Source: Enoplosus armatus (Eukaryota > Chordata > Actinopteri > Centrarchiformes > Enoplosidae). From it: DNA of 64,000 bases. This document shows positions 34,140-46,134 of this stretch, in pieces; positions within the stretch are counted from its first letter, which is position 1, and each line of letters opens with the position of its first letter. The stretch is taken from NCBI RefSeq assembly GCF_043641665.1, contig NC_092190.1, positions 5,703,048 through 5,767,047 of the forward strand. Reading direction: 5' to 3'. A model generated the notes under the pieces. That model was not told where the DNA came from. It searched no databases and saw only the letters and a program-made list of their open reading frames with translations. Both the position numbers and the translations under genes were made by a program.

Positions 34140-35640
34140 TGGTATTCACAGTAATCAAGCTCTGCCTTGTTTGCATTGAAATGGCATGATTAAGACTTTA
34201 TGTAGATTAATAGATCATCCACATGCAGTATCTGCTGCAGAGCATCGGTTGCCATCTGCCATCAGCTTTATCCAACTTTATATATCACAAATATAAAAGA
34301 AGTCTCTTCTGGGTCCCCTAAAAAAATCACCTGATCCTGGCCCTGAATAAAACACAGATCCTCTTCTATTTGGGATGAAACGATGCTCAAGCTGAGATTG
34401 AACATTTAACTCGTCAAACAAACCTTTACTGCAAAAAAAACAAATCCTTGTAGAAGACATGGTCTTCAGGTCAATTTATCACGACAAGCACAGACCACTT
34501 CTGCTCCAATCTCACCCTCTTCTCGCTCTCAGTATTTAATATCCCGCAAGGCCAGCCTTGGCATTTGCTTACATTCGTTTTTTTACTCCCCTTGCTTAGC
34601 ACTCGCCTCCTTCTCACTTACTCTGCTCGATTCAATTTGTGGCCTAAATGTCTTTCCCTAATATGTGTCATTGGAGCAGAGCAGCGGTGCTCCCTCTCTG
34701 GCTGCTTTGAGGAAGCTCCGCTGTGTTTGTCTTGGTTCTCTCTGCTCCTCTGGGAGGAGATCAGAGGCTCCAGTCGTGGTTGGCATGTTGTCTCCTCCAG
34801 CCCCGCTGTTGTTTGCTGATATTTAGTTCAGGATGACAATAAGCCGGAAGAAAACAAGCTCCTTTCAGGCCAATATGAGAGAGATGGGGCGAATTGAGAG
34901 GGAGAGAGACCTAGAAAAAAAGGGGGGCGACAGGGAACTCATCCCTGTATGGGGATTCTCTTTAAAGCTCTCTGTTTGTGGCCCCTGGGGTCGAATTAAG
35001 GGAGCGTCATTATCCCTGGCAAATTACCACGCTGCCTTTGTGGTCCAGCCATGGTACATTAGGGTGCCTTAAAACGTGGCCGAGCCGTGCCCATTCAGCC
35101 CACAAAGAGAGGGGCCGCTGGCAGATCCTTGGCCTGGCTCACAGAGGAGGCATTCACACCACATCGGGGGGATGGTGACGGTGATGGAGAGGGTCTCCTG
35201 AGATGAGTAAAAATCGCTCCTGCCAAGGCCGATGTGACATAATGTTAAAACACATGCCAGCTGATGATGCCATCACTTGGATTCATCTGGAGTTTGATCA
35301 GCCATGGAAATCCCGGATCTGATAAGGAGACTCAAGAACGTGGTTTCCCTGCCAGTTCTGTCAGTCCTGCATGTATTCATCTATTACCCAAACTAGGATT
35401 TAGATCCAGTCTTTCAGTGGACTAATTGCTAATTAGCCGTGTAGCTACAAATCATCAGCTCGCTACAAATTGGGACGTTTTTCCTTCAACTTTTGGTTCA
35501 GTTGCTCCCTCAATAAACTTCAGCTTCCGTCAGATCTTTGTCTCATCTCGCCCAGTGAACAGTCTCTCCTGAATATCATGTGCAAGTGTATCTGTATATT
35601 ACCTGAGGACGGCGCACCAGCAGTCACAGAGTCATTAAGT
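34140..35640. other. Noncoding; 34960-35180 is a repeat-free candidate conserved element
   Basis: The stretch from about 34960 to 35180 is GC-balanced and has no low-complexity or mobile-element words. Its composition resembles a developmental enhancer (ggcaaattaccacgctgcc and neighbours). Open frames on the plus strand (34833-35178) show no domain. Conservation is not testable here. Confidence 0.3.
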
Positions 35641-35932
35641 GCTGAAACAATCAGTCAATCAATCCTTTAGTCAACTAAGAGAAAATGAACAACCATTTAG
35701 ATAACTGATTAATCTTTTAAGTCACTATAAAGCAAACTCTCTCTGGTTGCACCCTCTCTAATGTGAAGACTTGTTGCTTTTCTCTGTTTTATGTCGTAAT
35801 AAACTGAATATCTTTGGGTTCAAGATGTCAGATCGCAAAATAGATCTTGGCATTTGATTGAAATCTTGATGAATCAGTTATTAAGAAATAATACATTCAT
35901 TGATAATGAAAATAATTGTTAGTTGCACCCTT
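35640..35932. mobile_element. ATCGATTA-ended element, copy 4
   Basis: Starts gctgaaacaatcagtcaatcaatc, has ctgaatatctttgggttcaagatgtcag in the middle and ends cattgataatgaaaataattgttagttgca. These match the ends and middle of the family. Confidence 0.65.
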
Positions 35933-36149
35933 ATGATGTATAAAACACCTCTTTGCTCTGTCTCAAATCAATCTGTTCACTTTTTTTTATCTATATGATA
36001 ATAACTCTCTACTCTGATATTGATATTACTTTAAACAAGGTGAAGTTATAAACTTGGATTAATGTTGTGTAACCAGAAGTTACTTGTACTCAATATAAAA
36101 GTTAAAGGACTATTCAACTCTTTATTTTCTATATTCATATATGAACTAC

Positions 36150-36215
36150 GTGCTGCTGTGGTGCAGGAATGTCCACATGTCGAAGTGTCCTTGGGCAAGA
36201 CACTGAACCCCCAAT
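36150..36215 (+). mobile_element. Short fish interspersed repeat fragment
   Basis: The phrase ccacatgtcgaagtgtccttgggcaagacactgaaccccc is a near match to a widespread fish retroelement-derived phrase ('tgtcgaagtgtccttgggcaagacactgaacccc'). Only about 60 bases remain. Confidence 0.55.
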
Positions 36216-38090
36216 TTTTTTTTTTATGTCAGGCAGAACCTTCTAGTCTGCAATACAATGTGCCTAACAATTTGGCTTCACGTGTTGTAGAGAATAAAAC
36301 AGCGTGGTAGAAAGCACCAAACTGGACGCTCCTGTCAGAAGATGTTCTCAAAGGCCCCCCCGGATCCCCCTTGCTGGTTCATTTTCTCAATTAGCTGGCT
36401 GCTTCAAAACACATAGAGAACACTGGTCTTGCTTTAAGATGTAAAGTAATGAGCAGGTGCACAGTCCAGGGAAGAAGAAAGAACCGGGGACGCATTGTTT
36501 GACCTGGTCAGAGCTTTAATGTTTCAGGGGTCGTTTGAGATGATTGGATGAATCATCTGAGAAGGTAGACAGGCAGACACTGTGTGAATGTGGATTTCAG
36601 CCGTTGCAGAGTGCTTGCAACATATAAATGTCTGTCAGTTATGGATGGCATCTGCTAGGAGCTTTAGTGGAAGTTTAGTCTTCTCCTAACATCAGCGGGT
36701 AGCTCAGACTCAATAAAGAGCGATCAGAGTTGATCCTCTGGGCCTGAAACGGTTGAATCGAGTTTCCACCAAACGCCCATAAATCCAGAGTGCACCATGA
36801 GCTATAATGTCAAAGTCTTCAAAGAAAACTAAATAAGAGGGCTGCTGAAGGCACTGTAAAACTCCTAGTGTGTGAAATGTTTGTTCTTGGCACCTTGCCT
36901 TATTTGTCATCTAATCAACTGGAAGCTTTACCTCGGCGATTGATGTCTTCTTCATTTTATTTTTCTTTCCACGATAGGTGGGAAATTTCATTACTTTCCA
37001 GCATTGTTTCCTGGTTTTATGAACTCCCTCCCTCTGCTGAAGTAGATGAAGGAAGGGAGGAGGCTTTTGTCCAGGGGCCGTTGTGGAAACCATGAGCCCG
37101 TAAATCCTGCACTGATCTTTGGATCATTAAACTGTGAGTCCTGAGTCCTTTGGTTCTTTATCACCAGGCCTGGATCCCAGACCATAATGGAGGCTAACTG
37201 GCTAATGATTAGCTGTCTTCTGCAGCCACTCCAGAGCTGGCTGTTGCAGCTGCCTGTCTGAATGGGAGGAGGCTAAAAAAACACACAAATACTTTCTCTT
37301 TTTATCTGTCTGGCTAGGTCTTAATGCCTGAAACTATTCCGTTCACAGCAAAGCTTAGTGTGGAATGTAACTGGTTTATGACTATTGTTGATTTGTACTT
37401 TTTAAGCCACTCATGGCCCTGACATGTTGTAAAGCTAATTCACGTAACTACTCCACAATAGAGGGTGGAGTGGTTTGTGTACTTGTGAATTTGACAAACA
37501 GCATTTAGCTCCTCTTAGAGCTGCTGCTGAACAGATTGCCTTGTCTCTAAACAGTCTCTAGGTTTATGGAGCTGAGAGGAAGATGATTGGCTTCTGTGAG
37601 CCAGTGTTTTGGATAATGATCGCTTTTTCTTCCTTCTACCAAAAGTCCTTGACTACTTTTATTTGTCCTGGGACTATGCAGGCATGTGAATGTGATACAT
37701 CTCAGTATTTGAAGCAAAGATAGCTATGATCATTGCCTCTCTGCTTACAAAGTTTGAATTAACTAGTGAAGATTTGTAAGGACACAAAGGTGTTACTGCG
37801 GTTCCAGCGCAGGATTTCATCCGTTCATCGAAGCACCACTGCATTACGAGATGGGAAGGTTATTGAAAAGGACATTGTTGTGCAATCATTAATAGCCAAA
37901 TGTATTGCATTTACATCATCTTTATTTCACTGTGATACAAAAAGTTTGTAGTAAAGTGGCTTCTCTCAAACATAAAGGCAGACAGAACTTTGATGTTGGA
38001 CAATTCTGCTACTACTGTATGGTTAAAGTTAGTTAAATGAAACACAGGTTGACATCAGGGAAGGATTACTGTGAGTAAAAGTGAATTGTG
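36216..38090. other. Noncoding DNA, no gene seen
   Basis: No array or recognised mobile element. Frames (36710-37185 on both strands) are short and unsupported. Confidence 0.35.
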
Positions 38091-38094
38091 TATT

Positions 38095-38285
38095 GCATGT
38101 CTGTCCGGGTTCCATCATTGTTGCTCTCCCCGAGGTTTCTTCCATTTCTTCCCTGTTATATTCGTTTTTTTTTAAACTTGAGTTTTAACTCATATAAGTT
38201 GAGGGTCTAGGGATAGTTGGTATCGTATGCTGTATTTGTGATTTTGGGCAATTTATATATATATATACAATTGACTGGACTTAAT
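38095..38285 (+). mobile_element. LINE/SINE 3' end fragment
   Basis: Contains ctccccgaggtttcttccatttcttccctgtta, ttgagggtctagggatag, ggtatcgtatgctgtatttgtgattttgggcaattt and then an (AT)n stretch with a ttgactggactt tail. This is the order found at the 3' end of common fish LINEs. No reverse-transcriptase part remains. Confidence 0.6.
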
Positions 38286-38289
38286 TGGT

Positions 38290-39945
38290 CTCTGATGGGA
38301 TGCAAACTCCACCACTCTGAGCTTATCGCTGCCCTACAACATAAAGGGCACACTGCTTCCTGCATTGGCGGTAAACATTGAACCTAGTCCGAGGGATACT
38401 GGGCTGCTTACTGAAAAGAAGATTGCTGTCTTAAACTTGCTCTTGCTCTCATTTCATACTGCAAGAAATATTTCAGAAATATCCACGAGAAACACACAAG
38501 CAGCCCGAGCTGATCAATCACAGTTGTTTTGGTGTTCCTGCAGCTGCTGTAGCTCCGACATGTGGTTACATATGGAGCCTGTAACTCCCAAGCGCACAAG
38601 TATAAATCCAGCTTTAATGTGTTAACATCTCGAAAATCCTATTAGAAACCCTTGATTTATTTTGGGCTAAAGCAGCCTCACCTGAATCTGACCACAAAGC
38701 AGAATGTAACTCTAACCTCTGTCAGATTTCTCACTCAGTGGGAAAACCACTTTGACTCTCCACAGCCGGTCGGTTGTGGGTTCCTGGCTGTAAACTTGCT
38801 GTTTGCTGCTTAATCATTCAGTAAGGATTAGTGGCACTGTGTGTTTTCTAATTATAGACCTGGACTGTGCTCTCTCCTCCTCTGTGGGGTCAAATCTAGC
38901 CCACCAGGCCCTCAGCCAGCGGCTTATTCACAGCTACACTCAACTGCTACTTTCACACGTTTATTTCTGTGTCGTTAACTTGCCATCTTTTTATTGTTGC
39001 TTTATCACTCCATGCTCTCTTTTCTGTCTGTCTGTTTCTCTTTTTCTCCCTGTCCCGCTCTTGTTGAGCTCACAACAAAGACTTTTCATTTGGATAAAAT
39101 AAAACTCAATGAGGTAGCTGTCAAAATAAATCACTTCTTGTATCACGGAGGAAACAAGGAATTGCCTGAAAGAAAAGGACACCAATCCTTTTTTTTCCCC
39201 ACACAATCAATCAGCTGCCTTTCACGTCTTTTCATTCTTGGAGAACAATAGCTTTGATTAACCCCTCTGGGAAAGCTTATTATCCATTTCCATTACAAAG
39301 GTGTTTGTAAGACACAGATTTGAAACGCCTGAGAAAAAAAACATAGATCAAAGGAAGATATTGATGCCCATGAGCTCTGACAGACAATAATAGAAAAATG
39401 ATGGCTGCCAGTCTAACTTAAGCATCTGGCTCAACATCAGGCCAGATGTGTATCATGCTTTGTTGATGCCAGGAATGTGTTTTTGATTATTGAGATTGCT
39501 TGTGTCCGGTCTATGAACCGGGACGCTTGACAGAAGTACAGTATATGTGTTGACAGATGCAGAAGTTTGAGATCAGTGTGTTGTCGTCTCCTCTGATGCC
39601 CCCTTACACTTCATAGTTAAAATGAGCCACAACAGTGGGTCTTGAATTATTTATTTATGAGTTTATTTTTATTATCAGACCCTGTTAGGGCCTTTTTGGG
39701 GGTTCCATTTTTAATCAAAGCACCTTATTAAGCAGGAGGCCGGATTAAATCAGTGCGTCTATTTTCCTGTCAGTCGTTTGACGAGCCTGTGATGTGGAAC
39801 CACACGCTGGATGTGAAGATAACTGTATATTCTCTGAAATAACCCTTTAAATAATGAATTTATGATGCAAAAGTTTTAATTAACACTCACACTTGTTTAC
39901 CATCTTAATGGACGTATTCCAAATCGCAAATAATTGAATATCTCG
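38290..39945. other. Noncoding DNA, no gene seen
   Basis: Short unsupported frames only. The stretch at 39600-39800 is repeat-free and AT-rich. Confidence 0.35.
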
Positions 39946-39949
39946 GCTT

Positions 39950-40130
39950 ACAATGGACAAGAAGGACACCCTGGACAGGTCACCAGTCCATCACAGGGCT
40001 GACACGAGAGAGCCAATCATTCACCCCTACAGACAATTTAGAGTCTTTAATTTAACCTGACCTGCATGTCTTTGGACTGTGGGAGGAAACCGGAGCACCC
40101 AGAGGAAACCCATGGAGACATTTTACATGT
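39950..40130 (+). mobile_element. Widespread fish interspersed repeat ('gtctttggactgtgggaggaaacc')
   Basis: Contains ccctggacaggtcaccagtccatcacagggc, gacaatttagagtc, then ctgacctgcatgtctttggactgtgggaggaaaccggagcaccc and gaggaaaccca. This order is unmistakable in fish genomes and derives from a non-LTR-related retroelement. Class assignment is from memory. Confidence 0.75.
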
Positions 40131-40639
40131 TCTTTGACAAGAACAGGTCAGAAAGGCCTCGGCCAGCTTACAAGGTTTGTTCACCACAAACCACCGATGT
40201 ACAGATGTTAGTCCTGTAGCCAACATGGTTTCTCCTCCAGTTTCTCTCCTTTTCATCTGTTACATCATACTTCATACGTGTCTTTCAATTGACTTCGTAT
40301 GCGCATCTGGGTTGTATTTCAGCCTCTCACCTAGTCATGCCGTCTTTAAAAAGATATGTTCTCCTCAACGTATCAAAATGGGATTGCATGTAATCCTTGT
40401 TCTTGTACAAGATGACCTCCTCTTTTTGGTAGAATTAGGTTTCTTGGCAGAATTAATTACTCTGAGGTTTTGGGCTGAAGAGATGTCTTTGTATTTTCAA
40501 TCTCTGGGTTTCTTTTGTGTCCCATCACCCCAACAATAGGGAGCAGGATTGATAGAGAAGGTCGTATTAGTTCTGCTCCCTGTGAATATTGTGTGTGGAA
40601 GTGTGGAACGAAAAAAATAAACACACACACACACAAAAA

Positions 40640-41215
40640 CACAAAACAGCCTTAAACAGGCTGCATCAATTAGTTAATGATTAGACTGGTAATTAGACCT
40701 TTGGAAATCGTTGTCTTTGTGCAGGTGACTAATAGTTGTAGCTGGAAAATTGGTCGTGTTGCTCCCCAGAAGATATCTCGGATGATTCTGGCACGCTGTA
40801 GAACCATCCACGCACACTCTTTGATGAAGATATCCGCGCTGCAGCCTCCAATTTACAGCTCAGCTTGATCAAACTCCTCATTTACAGAACTAATGAGAAA
40901 ATTTACAAAAATTGAGGAATCATTTGGTTGTTGTATTTCATCAAGGAAAGAAGCAGCATTTCTTTTTCCGCTGATTACATCACAATTACAACACAACATG
41001 GCCCCTCCAGACGCTCCGTGAGGGCAACGGCTCCCTTTTGGAATCATAAACATAGCATTGGAGGCGTGTTGTGTATCGGGGCGGTAAACAATGCCATCAG
41101 TGATCACACTTGTTTTCATTTTCATCACCAGATTTCCTGGCGTAATGCCTGGGTCACGCATCAAGAAGACCGTAACGAGAAATTGTGTTGTGAGACCACA
41201 TAGCAATTAAAACAG
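40640..41215. other. Repeat-free block; candidate conserved noncoding element
   Basis: Nearly 580 bases with no simple repeat or transposon phrase and many homeodomain-like words (taattag, attaatga, taatga). Open frames on both strands (40853-41206) overlap and neither shows a domain. It looks like an intronic enhancer block, but this is inference. Confidence 0.3.
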
Positions 41216-42150
41216 GATACAAGATGTTTTTTTTCTAATTATATCACAATGGATTTAATTATAGCTGCGTGTTTTGCAAAGCAACAGTGTTACAAATAGC
41301 GTCAGGCTTGATCGTCTGTCTTTTGTTTGTGACAGGATGTTCCCTCGCTCTCTGGACTGTAATCAGTGTTGGAAAAGACGCTATGATATGGGAACCAAAC
41401 ATTGGCACCATTTGGGAGGTATAGAGAAGTTTAAGAAATGAAACAAATGATCCGCTGCAGCCTTTTTGTCTGTCTGTGTTTGATTCTGTCTCAAATGAAT
41501 AAAAATAATTAACATTTAATGATCTTTTAAACGGTGACTTAATGATCAGTAACTGCTGATGAGCTTTCTCACAGGTTCAAGGCTCATTCAGAGCGCTCTT
41601 ACTCGTCCACAAAGTTTGGATCCTTCAAATAAAAACATACGCTAAGGACGCTTTTTTTTCTTAAAGGTTGAACCTTTGACAGTTGAAAAGCATTGTACTC
41701 TCTGACAGCTTATAGTGCTCCTGCAATCTGAAATCCCTCTCCCCAGCACTTCCTCTTCCTCCTTTGCTTTCAGCCTTTGTGGGAACAGCAGGGTCTGACA
41801 CTGAACAGTGTGAAGTTTGTGAAATGGAAATGGCTTTGTGGTTACTCATAAACGTCTGACCACTTTATCTCCTACATGTGTGTGTGAGACATTGCTTAAA
41901 TGTAGCTACATGTGTCCAGATTGTTAGATGGACTGTGTTTGTCTCCACTGGCAGAAATGTCCCGCAAAGGACAGCGCAGGGCATGAGCCACTGTTATGGT
42001 GGACAAATGTTGCCTAGTTTTCCTAGAGCGCCCACTATGTCCTGTGTAGCCTCTATGTTGCAGACGTAAAAATGTCAGAATCAGTATTGCTAAAATATTC
42101 AGAAAGGTTTCCAATTAAAGAGAAACTTAGAAACAATGCTTCACTTCAAA
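41216..42150. other. Noncoding DNA, no gene seen
   Basis: AT-rich with a T8 run; nothing recognisable. Confidence 0.35.
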
Positions 42151-42154
42151 GGGT

Positions 42155-42335
42155 CACTGAATGGTTTGAGTATGAAAAAGATGTGAATGGTCACAGTCAC
42201 CAGACCTCAACCTGCTGTAAGTGAACATCTATGATAGATGTTGGTGCTCAGTTCAGAGACTTGTAGAATCTTTGCCAAGGATAATGAAAGCTGTTCTGAC
42301 GAGGACGTAACAACACGAGGAGGAAAACAAGTGTC
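42155..42335 (+). mobile_element. Decayed Tc1-like transposon fragment, second family
   Basis: Contains gaatggtttgagtatgaaaaagatgtgaatgg, acagtcaccagacctcaacc (the SPDLN block), then ttcagagacttgtagaatctttgccaagg and gaaagctgttctgac. These are in the order of the 3' half of a second fish Tc1-like transposase gene. The central portion after the SPDLN block is deleted and no frame is kept. Confidence 0.55.
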
Positions 42336-43404
42336 ATGGCTTCCACCAGGCACGTGCATGTAATTTAGCTGTAATTGGCCTCTTGCTGTTACATGCTACT
42401 TACATTTCCTCATCGTCAAGAACAGGTCGTCATATTTATATCATATCCATATATACCTGTATATATTCAATAGCACAGACTCAGCCCTGCTGGCTTGAAT
42501 CATAGTTGTAAAAAGTTTCTTTGCAAAAGCCAAGAATTCAAGCTGTGGTCAGCATGATGGAAAAAAGAATCCAAACATCCAAACTTCCCGATCACTCCTG
42601 CAACATAATCCACTGTCCAGCCGATATGTTTAATATTCTCAATATGTTCCAGTCACCGTTTCACTAAATACACTGCTGCTGTATCACACTATTTCTTTCC
42701 TTGAATCTCTGAAGCCCGGCAGAAAGATTTTTCCAAATCATAGTCTTTGGAACTTAATGAGCATACAGCACACGGCATTGGAAAATTGGATTATGCTGCT
42801 GTGTTGTGAAAAATTGCCACTATGTGTGCAATATAATTTTGTGCAACTTGTCACCAATCCATTGTAACAGACAGAAGCAAACAACAAACTATTTACAGCC
42901 ACCTTTCAAACCCACAGGTGATACAAGTTTGGTAGTTGATAGATAAAAGACAGGTCTTGGGTTGAATATTTCTGTAGGAACAGGACAAATGTGGTCAAGA
43001 AATGCACATTGTAAGTGCATGTGCCAAGACCACACCCCAGTATAAATTCTCAGAGTGTGTTGACTGCGTTCACAGTTGTATTTTTAGCTGTCTAGTTGCC
43101 ATCAGATCACATGAGGTGAAATTTCATGCCACGATGTGCGTCTGCATCACTTGTCACATTCAGCAGGAAAGTGTCAAACTATCAGATCCAAAAGTGATGT
43201 TATGAATCTATTTTTCTTCAGTGATTGTTTGTGTGACAACCTGTTGTTCTGTCGCCAGCACATCACCTGTCTCTGTGAGGACATTCTTACCAATGAAGCC
43301 TTGAAATATGTTGGTATCAAAGTACCAAGTACATTTTAAAATTCTGGCCAAGTAGTTTTGACTTTCACATGTCCGAGCTGATGTCAAAATCTTGACCTGA
43401 AGTT

Positions 43405-43410
<6 letters not shown>
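42336..43410. other. Noncoding DNA, no gene seen
   Basis: AT-rich with two short unsupported plus-strand frames at 43002-43339. Confidence 0.35.

Positions 43411-43452
<42 letters not shown>
43411..43452. repeat. (GT)21 microsatellite
   Basis: Uninterrupted GT units followed by tctgtctgt. Confidence 0.95.
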
Positions 43453-43453
<1 letters not shown>

Positions 43454-43774
43454 TGTCTGTAAAGATGTGAACGTGTCCTTGAGAGATCAGAACTATGCTC
43501 AGCGAAAGAACAGCAGCACAGAGGAACTGAAGGAAGATGAATGGAGGAAAAGATCATTCACAGAAAGATGGAATGTCATCTCACGTTATTTCAAAATAAC
43601 TGAAAAATATTACAAGCAGAAGTCAAGCCGTGCTCGTTACTTCTGTTTTATAGTTTTACTATACTTGCATTTTTCTCAAGGAGATCAGTTTAAAGTGATG
43701 TGCATTTGGATTTCATGCATCCAGTAGTTGTATATGTTCTGCTGAGACGACACAGTTCACTGCAGTATATTAGT

Positions 43775-43840
43775 TCCTCTTGTGACAAGTACAGCTCAGA
43801 AAATGCTTCTGCCAATAGAAAGTGAAGCGAAACAAAGGGA
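43775..43840 (+). repeat. Dispersed repeat fragment shared with 33921-33986
   Basis: Partner of the 33921 copy in the same orientation, with the same TCCTCTTGTGACAAG opening. Confidence 0.6.
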
Positions 43841-44539
43841 AAATGTGAACGAGCTGCTGATTGGGCACCAGAGCCCCTCTAAGAAAGTAAAGAAAATTAA
43901 TAAATAAATAAAAATTTAAAATTCATTCTTTGTGCTGCAAATCATATATTTAGAATCTGTTTCACATGTGTTTTGTATTGATATTTTTAATAATGAGCTG
44001 TGTATGTTTGCTCAGTGTCTGGGTCAGCATTGCGGTGAAGCTGTGGGTGAATATGACTCACTGAAAATGGGACGCATGCTTATTATATCACAGATCAGAC
44101 CAATTAACGCAAAGGTGACAGTGTTTGGATTTTCCCCGCGGCGGTGCTGCCGACGCCGCTGACCTGTTGCATCTGTTGTGAAGGCAGAGCGGAGACCACT
44201 GAGAGTCTGGGGAGACTTGTTAAGAAGCAAAGAGCCACTTCGCTCAGGATGCCGCATCATCGGCAATTGATTTTTCAGACAGCACAGGGACCTGAACTCA
44301 CCCACACATACTGTACTTCCTCACAGACATCCACACACTGCGCTGCTGGTGGCGGCCTATTCAGTGTCACATAGCATAGTGTTCATTTTTGTCTTTTTTG
44401 TGAGTAGAGTATGTGTGTGTAATTGGAGGCTTTTGAAAGCGATTGTTTGCCAGGTTGTTATATAACGGTCGACAACAAAATTAATGCTTTTACTAAAAAA
44501 TCCTCATTTTGGAATCACAAAGGCGCTCTCGACAGGCCG

Positions 44540-44920
44540 TGTGTTTGTGTGTAGTTGGCAGGTGAGCTTTTATTAAAGTTTTGCAGCCAATCCCCAAGTA
44601 GCACAATGGTGAGAGTGATGAATGCCCACAGCTAAAATCCAATAAGATGGATTTGGTGGGAACAGCAGCTTTCGCTCACTCAATCACACGCCATCTCTCT
44701 TCCTCTCTCTCTTTCTGTCTCGCCCTCCCTCTACCTCGCTCCATCACACACGCCCAGTCGCTCATCCACCAGCGGGGGTTCCAAATCAGTCGTTAGTTCG
44801 CGCCAGATCAATGCTCTGTCATCAACAGGGGGGGGGGGGCACATTGCTGGTCTTTAATGGAATGCCTCCTACCTGGGCTGCCTGTCTTTGCGACACTGAA
44901 GTGGATTCACCGAAGCGGTC
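44540..44920. other. Repeat-poor block with a G12 run; possible regulatory DNA
   Basis: The stretch 44560-44670 is free of low complexity. It is followed by a pyrimidine-rich tract (44690-44740) and twelve G bases at 44828-44839. No gene is seen. Confidence 0.3.
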
Positions 44921-45625
44921 GGTGATGAACAGCGACGGACACATGGGCTGTCTGCTGTTGTCTCCGTTGTGCGTGACCGTTCAGTGCTGAGAGATTGCAG
45001 CCTGCAGTACGGACCACTTCAAAGGCTTTGAGAAACAGCAGCATGAATGCAATAAACCTGCACTTAATTACATGCACACAGGATTTGTATTGGATTCCTG
45101 TGTTGCTGCCTGGCAGTGAGGGCGGACTGTGCTGATTTACTGTACATTTAAACATGTACCTTTATTGTGTTTAAAGTTTAACTGGAAGAATTATGAAGGC
45201 ATGACTGAAAGAAACCTCTGTTGCCCTTTTTACTTGCACAATTGGCCTTTCAGACACACCCCAGTAGGTCAACATACAGTACAAATTAGAAAAACAACAT
45301 ACAAAACGCTGACTTCAAGCCGTAATATAATGAAAGTTCTGATGCCAAATCATGTTGGAGTTTCTTAAACAGGTGGATGCTGCTGGTGATAAAGGGTGTT
45401 ATTTTTCTTTTCTTCCTGGACGTGATGCATCTCCATCCAGCAGGTAAAACTGTATCTCCAGAAAACAAAGGATCTGATGGATTTGCTTTGATCTGAAGTG
45501 CAAGCTCATAATTTACTGCACAGCCAATCGCTGCACCTTGTTTTCCCAATTTGACAACTCAGTTTGTTCAGTTTGTCCTGAGCCAGAAAACCAGCCGCAT
45601 TGGCTGTTTGTTGGTGCGCTTACAC
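44921..45625. other. Noncoding DNA between a repeat-poor block and the LINE fossil
   Basis: Short frames on both strands, none with a domain. Confidence 0.35.
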
Positions 45626-45628
45626 AAC

Positions 45629-46130
45629 CTATGTGTACGTTTTCCTGAGAAGCAACCCCTTTGCAGCCACACTAGTATTGACCAAGTTGCAAAGGTGGAT
45701 GTATCGTGATGTTATAAGTCTTAGGGTGGAGGTTGAGGTGAATTGTTTGGTGTGACTTTGACATCTGAGACCCCAAATGACCCCAAATGTGATCTTTCTT
45801 TGAACTGAACAAAGTACCTTTAGTGCTAAACATGACCAAATCTTTACCCGAAGAGTCATCAGGACTCGTTCGTTTGTTGCAATGCTTTCCTCTTTCCACT
45901 TCATGCAGAAAGTTAATGCACTCTGAATAACAATAAAATAATAACTGTATTGGTCTGTAAAAACACTAGCATTAGCGTTGGCATTTAAATTCAGCTTGTC
46001 ATCAATAATAATACCCAAGTATTTATACTTTTGAGCATGGTCAGTGGTTTTAGCGTTTACAAATTCTGGGGAAAGTTTTTGGAAATCAATCATCATTTCT
46101 TTCGTTTTCTTTGTTTTATTATTAGGGTGC
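45629..46130 (-). pseudogene. Fossil LINE reverse-transcriptase C-terminal fragment
   Basis: A 155-codon minus-strand frame starts within a KTKEMMIDF-like context and contains YKYLGIIIDDKLNLN, then FIVIQSALTFCM. This order (KTKEM..DF, about 25 residues, YKYLG..ID.KL, about 25 residues, F..S.LTF) is the C-terminal region after the catalytic palm in L2/Rex1-type fish LINE reverse transcriptases. The catalytic YADD region is not present, and downstream the frame no longer matches the family. It is a dead fragment in reverse orientation. Confidence 0.65.
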
Positions 46131-46134
46131 CAGC

